In this document: in pieces, positions 47,701-55,324 of the stretch
How the letters are laid out: each line of letters starts with the position of its first letter
Position numbering within the stretch: position 1 is the first letter of the stretch
Source: Alteromonas marina
Lineage (GTDB): Bacteria > Pseudomonadota > Gammaproteobacteria > Enterobacterales > Alteromonadaceae
Direction: 5' to 3'
DNA: 64,000 nucleotides
Assembly: GCF_000808575.1 (NCBI RefSeq)
Contig: NZ_JWLW01000066.1
Coordinates: forward strand, 1-64,000
The notes under the pieces: model-generated
The model's input: the letters and a program-made list of their open reading frames with translations, nothing else
Database searches by the model: none
What the model was told of the DNA's origin: nothing
Translations under genes and position numbers: made by a program

Positions 47701-49369
47701 TCTCTAGGCTTCCGCTTGACGTGTTAAATCGCCATAGCTCCCCAATCATAGACAGTAGTATTGAACCATCCTGCGCCCCATGATCAGGTAGAAACGTATA
47801 AAACTGGTCGTATTCAAGGTTTGAAGAAAGTGTTTCGGAGAGGGATACTTGCCCTTTCTTGTCATCAAAATTCCAAAACTTGCCATGTGAGGCGACGATA
47901 TAATTCTCTTTTGATGTGCGAATTAAATCGTATGCCTTGTCTGAGTTTAATAGTTTGTCTTGCTCACTACCTAAAGGGTAAGGTACAGGGCGTTTATTTT
48001 CTGTATCAAACTTTACGATACCACCGTAAGTGAGCAACCAAACCCTGTCTTTTTCGGCAGGCCTTATCGTAAATATAGAGCCCGAAGAAATAACGGCTTT
48101 ATCATCGTCAGTCACTAAAAACTGTTCTACTTTCCCCGTATCTGCGTGATACAGGTTTAGACCATTGTTAGTCCCTAACCATAAATTTTCGTCATCGGTC
48201 TCATATAAGCTATAGACAATATTATTACTCAACTTGTCACTACTTTTTCCATCGCCCATAACGTTTTTAAATAGCGTAGACTGAGGTGACCATAGCAATA
48301 CTCCCGATGTGCCGGTAGAAAGCCACACCTGCTCGTCAGATGTTATTGCCACTTCGTACAAGTCATCGTCTGTTATTTGTAAACGCGAGTCTGATGGTCT
48401 AAATAAATGTGTTAGCTCATTAGATGACAAGTCAATAGTATACAACCCTTGGTCTGTGGACATGTAATAGAGGGAGTTTTCAATCAGTTCGAGATCCCAG
48501 ACATTCAAATGTTTTACGACTAGCTTTGCTGCTGGCATATCGCCGTCGTGTTTCACGAAATTTATTAAACCAGTAAAGTCAAATTGATAGAGGCCTTCAA
48601 CCGTACCCAGCCAAAACCTCTGATGTTCATCAACCAAGATAAGCTTGGTATTAATATTGTTTAGATTGGCGCTCTCTGAACTAACATGGTCAATTTTCTT
48701 GATATCGCCTGTTTGTAGATTTTTAGCATAAAGCCCGACAGAAGTGGCTACGAATAAAACGTCGCGGGTTAAATAGGTATATCGGATAACATCGTCATTT
48801 GAAAGCTCACTATTAGAGGAAAAAAGGTCAAAAACGGTTTCTTTTTTCTCTGTGACTAAATCAAATTTGATTATTAGATGGTCAAGGGCGACATATATGA
48901 TGTTTCCAGGCGCGGAGATAAAATGGGAAGCATATTGGTACCACGAAGGTTGCTCTTTGTAAGGAACATTAATTAATCTTTCCGACTTGCCGGTTTGCCG
49001 ATTGATGCGATAAATACCACTACTGTAAGTACTTATCCATAAATCACCTCTTTGGTCTTCAAATAATGTATAGATACCATCGTCAGCAAACTCGTTATCT
49101 TGCCCCACATATTGCTTATTTTGATTGCCGTCGAACCGATTTAGCCCAGCGTCGGTTGCTATCCACAACAGCCCTTCTTTATCAATAAGCATATCGTTCA
49201 CGGTGTTTTGACTTAAGCCATTTTCAGTAGAAAGTATCCTGAAGGAAGGCATTGTAACGACTGGTTTTGCAATTGAGGAGGAAATGAACAAAGAGGAAAT
49301 GATCAACGTTCCCAACGATAGATATATCGCTAAAGAGAAAAAGAAAATGACTCGGGTCTGCGCTAACAT
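44762..49369 (-). CDS. Two-component-propeller GGDEF/EAL cyclic di-GMP sensor
   Basis: A 1535-residue inner-membrane signalling protein. Order: signal anchor (about 8-30), periplasmic regulator-propeller repeats (about 40-720; LLWIATDAGLNRFDG and NLWLGTNNGLNLY types), a Y_Y_Y domain (about 740-810), a transmembrane helix (about 815-835), two PAS domains (about 855-1100), GGDEF (ARLGGDEFVVLLEG, intact A site) and EAL. The EAL signature reads EVL in GFEVLMRW, a variant found in working enzymes; KSFVQ and DDFGTGYSSL are intact. It probably both makes and breaks cyclic di-GMP in response to a periplasmic, perhaps polysaccharide-derived, ligand. The second of two start codons (ATG 49369) is preferred. 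Confidence 0.92.
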   Translation of the reverse strand: MLAQTRVIFFFSLAIYLSLGTLIISSLFISSSIAKPVVTMPSFRILSTENGLSQNTVNDMLIDKEGLLWIATDAGLNRFDGNQNKQYVGQDNEFADDGIYTLFEDQRGDLWISTYSSGIYRINRQTGKSERLINVPYKEQPSWYQYASHFISAPGNIIYVALDHLIIKFDLVTEKKETVFDLFSSNSELSNDDVIRYTYLTRDVLFVATSVGLYAKNLQTGDIKKIDHVSSESANLNNINTKLILVDEHQRFWLGTVEGLYQFDFTGLINFVKHDGDMPAAKLVVKHLNVWDLELIENSLYYMSTDQGLYTIDLSSNELTHLFRPSDSRLQITDDDLYEVAITSDEQVWLSTGTSGVLLWSPQSTLFKNVMGDGKSSDKLSNNIVYSLYETDDENLWLGTNNGLNLYHADTGKVEQFLVTDDDKAVISSGSIFTIRPAEKDRVWLLTYGGIVKFDTENKRPVPYPLGSEQDKLLNSDKAYDLIRTSKENYIVASHGKFWNFDDKKGQVSLSETLSSNLEYDQFYTFLPDHGAQDGSILLSMIGELWRFNTSSGSLEKLHQARKSQAEYAIHPIDTVLDDNGILWIAYPGHGLYGIDAKTNEQKYFFDTSNLLPTNLVVSLEKDQNGDIWIGSHQGILKLDPKAIKLSQYSATEGLSTSEFSWGAKVGLSDGKIAFGSQKGFTILQPERFNDQDNVATSTFITDASLLSQPLELGIGSINNSSLLLEYDDVGLTIHYSDMRFKKTSASYYQYELKGDVSVVYPPTNSTEVTFPQLEPGEYEFSVGRVDPVNNVYGPRANLKIKVAYPIYASPLAYSIYLFVFLVSTLVIYARRKKNSEVLRAAHSEALKHKNRLSMALTASNTKVWAWYEDSDKITQERIVDDLGYSDTETRLSFREHISLVHNHDITSFLEQWEKAVSGQSKGIDISYRMKAKDGHYEWFRDVGSLVENNETENSKRLVGTYSNITESVNAEFKARLFGEAFRYTRDWVVIFDSNFQPIVVNQSFKEALGINKDANLIEELELLYLGQKQQLEETYTEMRKLGPNEHWSGEAYINSFTNQRYAVSIRVTAVSSERNGQEIDRYLVILSDITQQKDAQNALVQLANYDNLTGLPNRTLLLDRLQHAFHQAASQQSKIGLFFIDLDRFKQVNDSLGHEAGDELLVTVSKRLEKLIRKSDTVARLGGDEFVVLLEGVGSVQDLGHIANDIIQALGQPITLSNQEVSVSASIGISLYPDDAQLPAELLKNADIAMYHAKEAGSNNFQFFTEHMNEQARSKLQLENKLKHACINKSFSNYYQPIVCCATGSIEGFEVLMRWKDGDEMISPDIFIPVAENIGMIAEMTTQLIERALPVHQQLYAGNSRAYLSINLSAKHLINEYSLKDIVALLQSNGVPPENIRFEITESALMEDYDSAMHVIGALKSKGFIIALDDFGTGYSSLKYLKDFPIDVLKIDKSFVQGIGLNSGNEAIILATLRMAESLNIECVAEGIETLEQVEFFQRNGCRYLQGFYFSKPVAGDKLSGLINAVKTTGKSLN

Positions 49370-49535
49370 CAATAAATGAGAACCTAAAAGTATGTTTTAT
49401 CGTTTACTTGTTCAAAGTATGTTTGATATTAAATCAAAAAATGCGGATTACAATTGTACTTTAGGCAGGAGACTGAGGGAGTGTCGAATATAAAAAAAAC
49501 TACCATTTGATATTAGATTAAGAAAACTAAGACAG

Positions 49536-49727
49536 TTATCCTGCCAACTCAGTGGTTTCTTTCCCTAAGTTTTTTAAGCTGCTTAGTAGTTTTTCATCTG
49601 TAATTACGCCATCTTCCATGAGCGTATTAATCTTAGCAATAGCTTTTTGGTTTGACAGCACCATAGTACCGAGATTTTTAAGTAACATGCGCAGTACCGC
49701 CTTCAGACGCAGCCATAATTCCAGTCA
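49536..49727 (-). pseudogene. Decayed 3' fragment of an NADPH-dependent FMN reductase gene
   Basis: Read on the reverse strand the segment gives GIMAASEGG, then after a frameshifting deletion of about 26 nt LLKNLGTMVLSNQKAIAK and on to ETTELAG-stop. It aligns with the last third of the intact gene at 50776-51342 (GIMAASAGG, LLENLGTMVLPNQKAIAK, ETAELADKLA), about 80 percent identical by eye. Nothing of the 5' two-thirds remains. Confidence 0.85.
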
Positions 49728-49804
49728 CTGAGTTGGTAGTTTGGCTAGCCACCTGGAAACTTAGCGCGGCGTAAAATAGATAAAAATTGGCTAGGAAATA
49801 TGAC

Positions 49805-49830
49805 AAAAAAGCCGCTCTCGATTTAGCGGC
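49805..49830 (-). terminator. Intrinsic terminator of the small-peptide operon
   Basis: On the reverse strand GCCGCT and AGCGGC pair over eight bases and are followed by TTTTTT. It lies 53 nt after the 49883-50077 gene and closes the three-gene cassette. Confidence 0.8.
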
Positions 49831-49882
49831 TTTCTTCAGCACGGGGCACCAAGTTAATGTAAAGGGTTCGAAACATAACACG

Positions 49883-50077
49883 TTAAATAATATCGTCTGC
49901 ACTCGATGTTTTTACACTTGTAAGCTTTTGAAGAATTGCGAGTAAAAGTAAGTTTTGAAACTCGGGCTCTGTTAAAAGCGCCCCCCCTTCTTTCGTGATA
50001 ATACTCTCAAAGAGAGAGATAATATTGATTGCCGCAAGAAACCAAAATGCTACGTGGCTATATTTTTTTTTGTCCAT
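49883..50077 (-). CDS. Small membrane protein, putative bacteriocin immunity protein
   Basis: A 64-residue protein starting MDKKKYSHVAFWFLAAINII. It has an N-terminal transmembrane helix (about 9-27), a second hydrophobic stretch (LLLLAIL, about 43-49) and a basic N-terminus. An AAGG ribosome site lies about 10 nt upstream. It is third in a reverse-strand unit after two double-glycine-leader peptide genes, the usual place and size for a class II microcin immunity protein. No family is recognised; the immunity role is inference from position and topology. It could instead be a third, unrelated membrane peptide. Confidence 0.6.
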   Translation of the reverse strand: MDKKKYSHVAFWFLAAINIISLFESIITKEGGALLTEPEFQNLLLLAILQKLTSVKTSSADDII

Positions 50078-50142
50078 AATTGTTTGCCTTGTCCATATTT
50101 ACATAAAGTTAAAGGAGCAGACCAAGGCCTGCTCAATCAACA

Positions 50143-50298
50143 CTAAGGAATTTCTGGCTCGTTTGCACCATCGTAGAATCCGTTGCCGAGCCCTCTGCCG
50201 AAATCATAGGCCAGATCAACCAAAGTCATATAGGTCAATACACGTCCTAAGTAACCGCCACTACATTGGATTAGTTCTTCTTGACTTAACTCTTCCAT
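50143..50298 (-). CDS. Double-glycine leader peptide B (bacteriocin-like)
   Basis: A 51-residue peptide too short for common gene callers. The leader MEELSQEELIQCSGG fits the class II bacteriocin rule exactly: Gly-Gly at -2/-1, Ser at -3, Leu at -7, Glu at -8 and Leu at -12; only Cys at -4 is unusual. Cleavage by a C39-type peptidase transporter would release 36 residues starting YLGRVLTYMTLVDLAY, Gly-rich towards the end and acidic at the C-terminus (NEPEIP). It starts 11 nt after peptide A stops; its AAGGAA ribosome site overlaps the end of peptide A, suggesting coupled translation. Confidence 0.78.
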   Translation of the reverse strand: MEELSQEELIQCSGGYLGRVLTYMTLVDLAYDFGRGLGNGFYDGANEPEIP

Positions 50299-50309
50299 AG
50301 CATAGTTCC

Positions 50310-50480
50310 TTAAGGTAGTACGAATTCAGCGACATCGTCTAACCAACGGTTTGACGTCATTACATGGCTGTAGAAATAGCCACCTGCATAGCCAGCACCG
50401 TAACCGATACCATACATGATATCGCCAATAATCCCTGCTCCTGCGACGTCATTGAGTTCGTTAATGTTAATTTCTTCCAC
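50310..50480 (-). CDS. Double-glycine leader peptide A (bacteriocin-like)
   Basis: A 56-residue peptide starting at GTG with a strong AAGGAG site 7 nt upstream. The leader MEEININELNDVAGA fits the double-glycine type: Gly-Ala at -2/-1, Val at -4, Leu at -7, Glu at -8, Ile at -12. The mature part (about 41 residues, GIIGDIMYGIGYGAGYAGG and on) is rich in Gly and Tyr with GxxxG-like spacing, as in pore-forming two-peptide bacteriocins and class II microcins. The C-terminus is ADDVAEFVLP-like, acidic. It is the first gene of the cassette. No transporter gene lies nearby. Confidence 0.78.
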   Translation of the reverse strand: MEEININELNDVAGAGIIGDIMYGIGYGAGYAGGYFYSHVMTSNRWLDDVAEFVLP

Positions 50481-50775
50481 AATAAAGCTCCTTTTTCAAG
50501 TAAAGTAATGTGCAAATGCACTTAGCTAGGCTATGACATCAAGACACTATTGACGACTGGCCATGGGGTCGGTTTTTATGCCGTATTGTGAACTAAACTT
50601 GTTTTTCTAAGGTTGGCAATGAAGGGGCTTGATGGTGCTATTTGTGTGTCGTGTTAGATATCGCCCATTTAATCGAGGCAATTTCAAAAATATATTTATT
50701 TAGCATGGATACAAAAACTGCGGCATGCAAAGCTAGAGTGCCGACGGCTTTCTCTAGCTACCCTGCTCCTATATC
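50481..50775. promoter_or_regulatory. Leader region of the peptide cassette
   Basis: About 295 nt between the cassette and the reductase gene; the cassette promoter must lie here. It includes a 12-bp palindrome GTGCAAATGCAC (50510-50521) 30 nt before the peptide A start and, at 50731-50759, an AGCTAGAG/CTCTAGCT stem following the reductase gene, without a T-run. Confidence 0.45.
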
Positions 50776-51342
50776 TTAAGCTAGCTTATCAGCCAACTCA
50801 GCGGTTTCTTTACCCAAATTTTTAAGCTGCTTAATGGTTTTCTCGTCCGTTATTACGCCGCCTTCCATAAGCGTATTTACCTTCGCGATAGCTTTTTGGT
50901 TCGGCAATACCATAGTACCTAGATTTTCAAGCAACATTCTTAGTACCACCAGCACGCGCATGCCGCCTAGCCCGCCAGCAGACGCAGCCATAATACCGGC
51001 TACTTTACCGCGATAGGCTTGTAATGGCTTTTCGCCTTCCCCCATGCGCGATGCCCAGTCAATGGCATTCTTTAGCAATGCTGGATAGCTTGAGTTGTAT
51101 TCTGGCGAGGCAATAAGAAAACCATCATGGCTCATTAGCAACTCTTTGAACGCCTGTGCTTTTTCAGGCATGCCAAACTCGGCTTCCTCATCTTCATTAA
51201 ACAGCGGCATTTGAAAGTCGGCTAGGTCTATAACGGTAACATCTGCTCCAGCTTCACGTGCGCCTTCGGCTGCAACTTTCATAATAGCTTGGTTGAATGA
51301 ACCTTTACGGGTACTACCTGCAAATGCAAGGATCTTAGTCAT
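50776..51342 (-). CDS. NADPH-dependent FMN reductase (azoreductase-like)
   Basis: A 188-residue flavodoxin-fold reductase that reduces FMN, quinones or azo compounds with NADPH. It begins MTKILAFAGSTRKGSFNQAI, with the FMN-phosphate loop GSTRKGSFN, and has the family motif SPEYNSSYPALLKNAIDW (about 83-100), then KVAGIMAASAGGLGG. Complete. A decayed copy of its 3' third lies 1.2 kb downstream beyond the peptide cassette. Confidence 0.95.
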   Translation of the reverse strand: MTKILAFAGSTRKGSFNQAIMKVAAEGAREAGADVTVIDLADFQMPLFNEDEEAEFGMPEKAQAFKELLMSHDGFLIASPEYNSSYPALLKNAIDWASRMGEGEKPLQAYRGKVAGIMAASAGGLGGMRVLVVLRMLLENLGTMVLPNQKAIAKVNTLMEGGVITDEKTIKQLKNLGKETAELADKLA

Positions 51343-51481
51343 TTGAGTTTCCTGTCGTTAATTTGAGTCGTCTTTATCGTTTACTTTATAAGAATTTATT
51401 ACGCCATCGGTTCTAATCGAGAAGTAAGGATTATGATTAGCGCAAACGGACAATGTATTTTTGACGTTCTTTATTTTGCAT

Positions 51482-51509
51482 AAAAAAAGGCTGACAATCA
51501 TTGTCAGCC
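51482..51509 (-). terminator. Intrinsic terminator of argS
   Basis: GGCTGACAA and TTGTCAGCC form nine perfect pairs around a three-base loop and are followed on the reverse strand by seven Ts, 36 nt after the argS stop. Confidence 0.9.
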
Positions 51510-51544
51510 TTTTCAATATCAATAACTATGTTGTACCGCGAACA

Positions 51545-53275
51545 CTACATTTTTTCTAGTGTTTCAATACCAAGTAGGGTTAATCCTTTCTCTAGCGTCT
51601 TGGCAACCAAAGCTGACAAGGCTAAACGACTATCACGCACCGCTGGCTCAATACCATCTTTTAGCATTGGGCAGGCTTCGTAGAATGACATAAATGCTGA
51701 AGCTACGTCATAGAGGTAAGTACACAGTACATGAGGCGTGGCTTCACGAGATACTGTACCAATCACCTCTTCAAACTGCATAAGTAATACAGCTAGCGCG
51801 TGCTCTTGTTTCTCAGCAATATTGATATCTACTGGCATGGTGGCCATATCCACACCCGCTTTTCTGAACAAGCTTTTCACACGGGTATAGGCGTACTGAA
51901 GGTAAGGCGCGGTGTTACCTTCAAAGCTTAGCATGGAGTCCCAGTTAAACATGTAATCAGTTGTGCGGTTTTTAGACAGGTCAGCGTATTTCACAGCGCC
52001 AATACCCACCTTGTGAGCGACTTCTTTAAGCTCGTCTTCGCTTAAATCGTTGTCACGCTCTGCGATAAGTTTACCCGCACGCTCAACGGCTTCATCAAGC
52101 AATTCGACCAGTTTAACCGTACCGCCAGTACGGGTTTTAAATGGCTTACCGTCACTGCCTAGCATCATTCCAAATGGACAATGCTCGTAAGTTTGCTCTT
52201 CTTTCATAAAGCCCGCTTTACGGCCCACAATTTCAGTTTGTTTGAAATGCAGCGCCTGGCGAGCGTCAGTAAGAATCAGCGTACGGTCAGCGTTTAACTT
52301 GCCGCTGCGATAGCGCATTGCCGCAAGGTCTGTCGTTGCGTATAAATAGCCGCCACCCGACTTTTGAACGATGTAAACCGCAGGATTACCTTCTTTATCA
52401 GCAAGCTCAGGTATAAATACTACCTGCGCACCTTGGTCTTCTACTGCAAGGCCTTTCGCTTTAAGATCGCTGATTACGTTGGCTAAATCGTCGTTATAAG
52501 CCGACTCACCCATAATATCTTTACGGGTCAGGCTTACGTTTAGCTTGTCGTACACTTCTTCTGAGTGAGCAATAGACACGTCAATGAACTTTTCCCAAAG
52601 CGCCAGACACTGAGCGTCACCACCCTGCAGCTTAACTACGTATTCACGGGCGCGGTCGGCAAAACCTTCTTCTTCGTCAAAGCGAACTTTGGCTTCGCGG
52701 TAAAAGTCTTCAAGATCAGAGAGCGCAGTTTCAGCCACTTCATCTTGTAGCTTGTCTGAAAGGTGCGCAAGCAACATGCCGAACTGTGTGCCCCAGTCGC
52801 CCATGTGATTTTGACGAATAACATTGTGGCCCAAGAACTCAAGTACTTTAACCACAGCATCGCCGATGATAGTAGTACGCAGGTGGCCCACGTGCATTTC
52901 TTTGGCCAGGTTAGGCGATGAGTAATCAACAACAATGTTTTGTTCTTTTGACTTAGCAATACCTAAACGTGGGTCGGTTAGCGACAACTCACATTGATTA
53001 GACAGCCATTCGTCATTTAAATGCACGTTGATAAAACCAGGGCCAGCCACTTCTAGCTTGCTGGCAATATCGTCGAGCTTTACAGTTTCAACAATTTTTT
53101 CTGCAATATCGCGCGGCTTTTGCTTAAGCTGCTTGGCTAGCGCCATCGCGCCGTTAAACTGATACTCACCAAATTCAGGTCGAGCGCTGCGCGAAACTGG
53201 CACCGGCGCATTTTCTACGCCCATTTCTTGTAGAGCTTCAGTGAAACGGTTAACTAATAGTGCATGTATATTCAT
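51545..53275 (-). CDS. argS: Arginyl-tRNA synthetase
   Basis: Class I synthetase charging tRNA-Arg. The 576-residue protein has the N-terminal Arg-specific domain (MNIHALLVNRFTEALQEMG), the HIGH-type motif in SPNLAKEMHVGHLRTTIIGD (about 122-135) and the C-terminal DALR anticodon domain (about 455-576). The KMSKS region is degenerate (GKPFKTRTGGTVKL), as in most ArgRS. Follows prfC by 33 nt in the same direction. Confidence 0.98.
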   Translation of the reverse strand: MNIHALLVNRFTEALQEMGVENAPVPVSRSARPEFGEYQFNGAMALAKQLKQKPRDIAEKIVETVKLDDIASKLEVAGPGFINVHLNDEWLSNQCELSLTDPRLGIAKSKEQNIVVDYSSPNLAKEMHVGHLRTTIIGDAVVKVLEFLGHNVIRQNHMGDWGTQFGMLLAHLSDKLQDEVAETALSDLEDFYREAKVRFDEEEGFADRAREYVVKLQGGDAQCLALWEKFIDVSIAHSEEVYDKLNVSLTRKDIMGESAYNDDLANVISDLKAKGLAVEDQGAQVVFIPELADKEGNPAVYIVQKSGGGYLYATTDLAAMRYRSGKLNADRTLILTDARQALHFKQTEIVGRKAGFMKEEQTYEHCPFGMMLGSDGKPFKTRTGGTVKLVELLDEAVERAGKLIAERDNDLSEDELKEVAHKVGIGAVKYADLSKNRTTDYMFNWDSMLSFEGNTAPYLQYAYTRVKSLFRKAGVDMATMPVDINIAEKQEHALAVLLMQFEEVIGTVSREATPHVLCTYLYDVASAFMSFYEACPMLKDGIEPAVRDSRLALSALVAKTLEKGLTLLGIETLEKM

Positions 53276-53308
53276 AATATATTGTGTCTTTGTTTAATCT
53301 TTATTAGC

Positions 53309-54901
53309 TTAATTTTCGCGCGTATTCTTGAACTGAATATCAGGGTAGCGCTCTTGCGCTAGCTGTAAGTTCACCATAGTAGGTGCGATGTACGTCAAGT
53401 TATCGCCGCCATCTAGTGCAAGGTTTTGCTCACCTTTACGGCGGAATTCATCAAGCTTCTTCTCATTGTCAGAGTAAACCCAGCGGGCAGTGCTCACGTT
53501 AATATGCTCATAAAGCGCGTCTACGTTGTATTCGGCTTTCAAGCGAGCGACAACTACGTCAAACTGAAGCACACCTACTGCGCCCACAATCAAATCGTTG
53601 TTGGCAAGCGGTCTAAACACCTGTACCGCCCCTTCCTCAGAAAGCTGGATCAGCCCTTTAAGCAGCTGCTTTTGCTTAAGCGGATCTTTCAAGCGGATGC
53701 GTTTAAATAGCTCAGGCGCAAAGTTTGGAATACCCGTAAAGCGGTAGTTATCGCCTGACGTGAAGGTGTCCCCTATGCGAATGGTACCGTGGTTGTGCAA
53801 GCCGATGATATCGCCGGCATAGGCTTCTTCTAGCAGTGAACGGTCACCAGCCAAGAAGGTCAATGCATCAGAAATACGCACATCTTTACCTAAACGGCTG
53901 TTGCGCATTTTCATGCCTTTTTCGTACTTGCCCGAAACAATACGACAAAACGCGATGCGGTCACGGTGTTTCGGGTCCATGTTGGCCTGAATTTTAAATA
54001 CGAAGCCGCTGAACTTACCATCGGTACTTTCGATAGTCCCTTCTTCGGTTTCGCGGCCAAGTGGCGCAGGTGCCCACTCAACCAAACCGTCAAGCATATG
54101 ATCAACACCAAAGTTGCCTAATGCTGTACCGAAAAATACTGGCGTTAGCTGGCCTTCCAAGAAAAGATCTTGTTCGAATTCGTTAGATGCACCGCGTACA
54201 AGCTCAAGCTCGTCACGCAAGGTTTCAGCTAGGTCACTTCCTACTGCAGTATCTAACTCAGGATTATCTAACCCTTTGATAATGCGCACGTCTTGAATAG
54301 TATGACCCTGGCCGCTTTGATACAAAATAGTTTCGTCGCGGTGAAGGTGATATACACCTTTAAAGCTCTTACCACAGCCAATTGGCCAAGTGATTGGTGC
54401 ACACAGGATATCAAGCTCGGTTTCTACTTCATCGAGCAGTTCCATAGGGTCGCGGATATCGCGGTCAAGCTTGTTCATGAAAGTTACAATCGGCGTATCG
54501 CGCAGACGGGTAACTTCCATTAGCTTTCGAGTCCGGTCTTCTACACCTTTTGCGGCGTCGATAACCATAAGGCATGAATCAACGGCTGTTAGCGTACGAT
54601 AGGTATCTTCAGAGAAGTCTTCGTGTCCGGGAGTATCCAGCAGGTTAACTAAGTGCTCGTTATATGGAAACTGCATGACCGAGGTGGTTACCGAGATCCC
54701 ACGCTCTTTTTCCATTTCCATCCAGTCAGATTTAGCATGCTGACCTGACTTTTTACCTTTTACGGTACCTGCAGTTTGTAGGGCGCGTCCGAACAACAAT
54801 ACTTTTTCAGTAATGGTGGTTTTACCCGCATCCGGGTGCGATATGATCGCGAACGTACGTCGCTTTTTAATCTCTTCTAGAAGCTTCTTATCTGACATCA
54901 A
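53309..54901 (-). CDS. prfC: Peptide chain release factor 3
   Basis: The GTPase that recycles RF1/RF2 from ribosomes. The 530-residue protein has the G1 motif [13 protein letters not shown] (about 21-32), the G3 [14 protein letters not shown], the G4 MNKLD and long C-terminal RF3 domains. Length is normal. Its 5' end is the integration site of SXT/R391-type elements in Vibrio and Alteromonas; here the gene is whole and no element is adjacent. Confidence 0.97.
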   Translation of the reverse strand: MMSDKKLLEEIKKRRTFAIISHPDAGKTTITEKVLLFGRALQTAGTVKGKKSGQHAKSDWMEMEKERGISVTTSVMQFPYNEHLVNLLDTPGHEDFSEDTYRTLTAVDSCLMVIDAAKGVEDRTRKLMEVTRLRDTPIVTFMNKLDRDIRDPMELLDEVETELDILCAPITWPIGCGKSFKGVYHLHRDETILYQSGQGHTIQDVRIIKGLDNPELDTAVGSDLAETLRDELELVRGASNEFEQDLFLEGQLTPVFFGTALGNFGVDHMLDGLVEWAPAPLGRETEEGTIESTDGKFSGFVFKIQANMDPKHRDRIAFCRIVSGKYEKGMKMRNSRLGKDVRISDALTFLAGDRSLLEEAYAGDIIGLHNHGTIRIGDTFTSGDNYRFTGIPNFAPELFKRIRLKDPLKQKQLLKGLIQLSEEGAVQVFRPLANNDLIVGAVGVLQFDVVVARLKAEYNVDALYEHINVSTARWVYSDNEKKLDEFRRKGEQNLALDGGDNLTYIAPTMVNLQLAQERYPDIQFKNTREN

Positions 54902-55324
54902 TACTTATCTTCGTTATCTATTATCCCTGTAAACCAATTACTTACAGGCGCGTTTTGTAACGGATAAGCAATGCTTTTCCGCGCAAATTTAGTATTGCGA
55001 TAAAACGCTTGATACGGCTTGGTAGTTAATTGGGCGGATTTTAGCATTTTACTGGGCGTAACAGTAGAGCGAAATTACAGTACGTACTTTGCTCGTGTTG
55101 AAATGGAGAATTTCGTTAAGCGCTCTGTTTTTCGCAGTGGAAAACTCCGCCACATCACTTCTAATGCTACCTTCAATATCAACAAAACTTTCAAAAAAAC
55201 AGTTTCTTAAACTTTGGGGCTACATTCTATTGAAAATATTCAAAATTTATGCGAAGAATATTATGTGTTCAAAAAACACACTAAAAATAATTAAATAAAA
55301 AAATCAAAGTCAAGGGAGACTAGA
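54902..55324. other. Divergent intergenic region between prfC and the TonB receptor
   Basis: About 420 nt, strongly AT-rich towards 55210-55310, which is the receptor's promoter and leader. A GGGAGA ribosome site lies at 55314-55319. Small frames of 60-70 codons lack ribosome sites and are not called. No RNA gene was identified. Confidence 0.55.

Noticed and set aside
44762..49369. EVL in place of EAL as a sign of a dead phosphodiesterase domain
   Set aside because: EVL variants occur in active enzymes and the other catalytic segments, including DDFGTGYSSL, look intact.
49678..49902. 74-codon reverse ORF next to the peptide cassette
   Set aside because: Its C-terminal end is the decayed reductase fragment (GIMAASEGG); the rest crosses the cassette terminator.
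53309..54901. prfC as an occupied integration site of an SXT/R391-type element
   Set aside because: The gene is complete, with a normal 5' end, and no integrase or element gene lies next to it.
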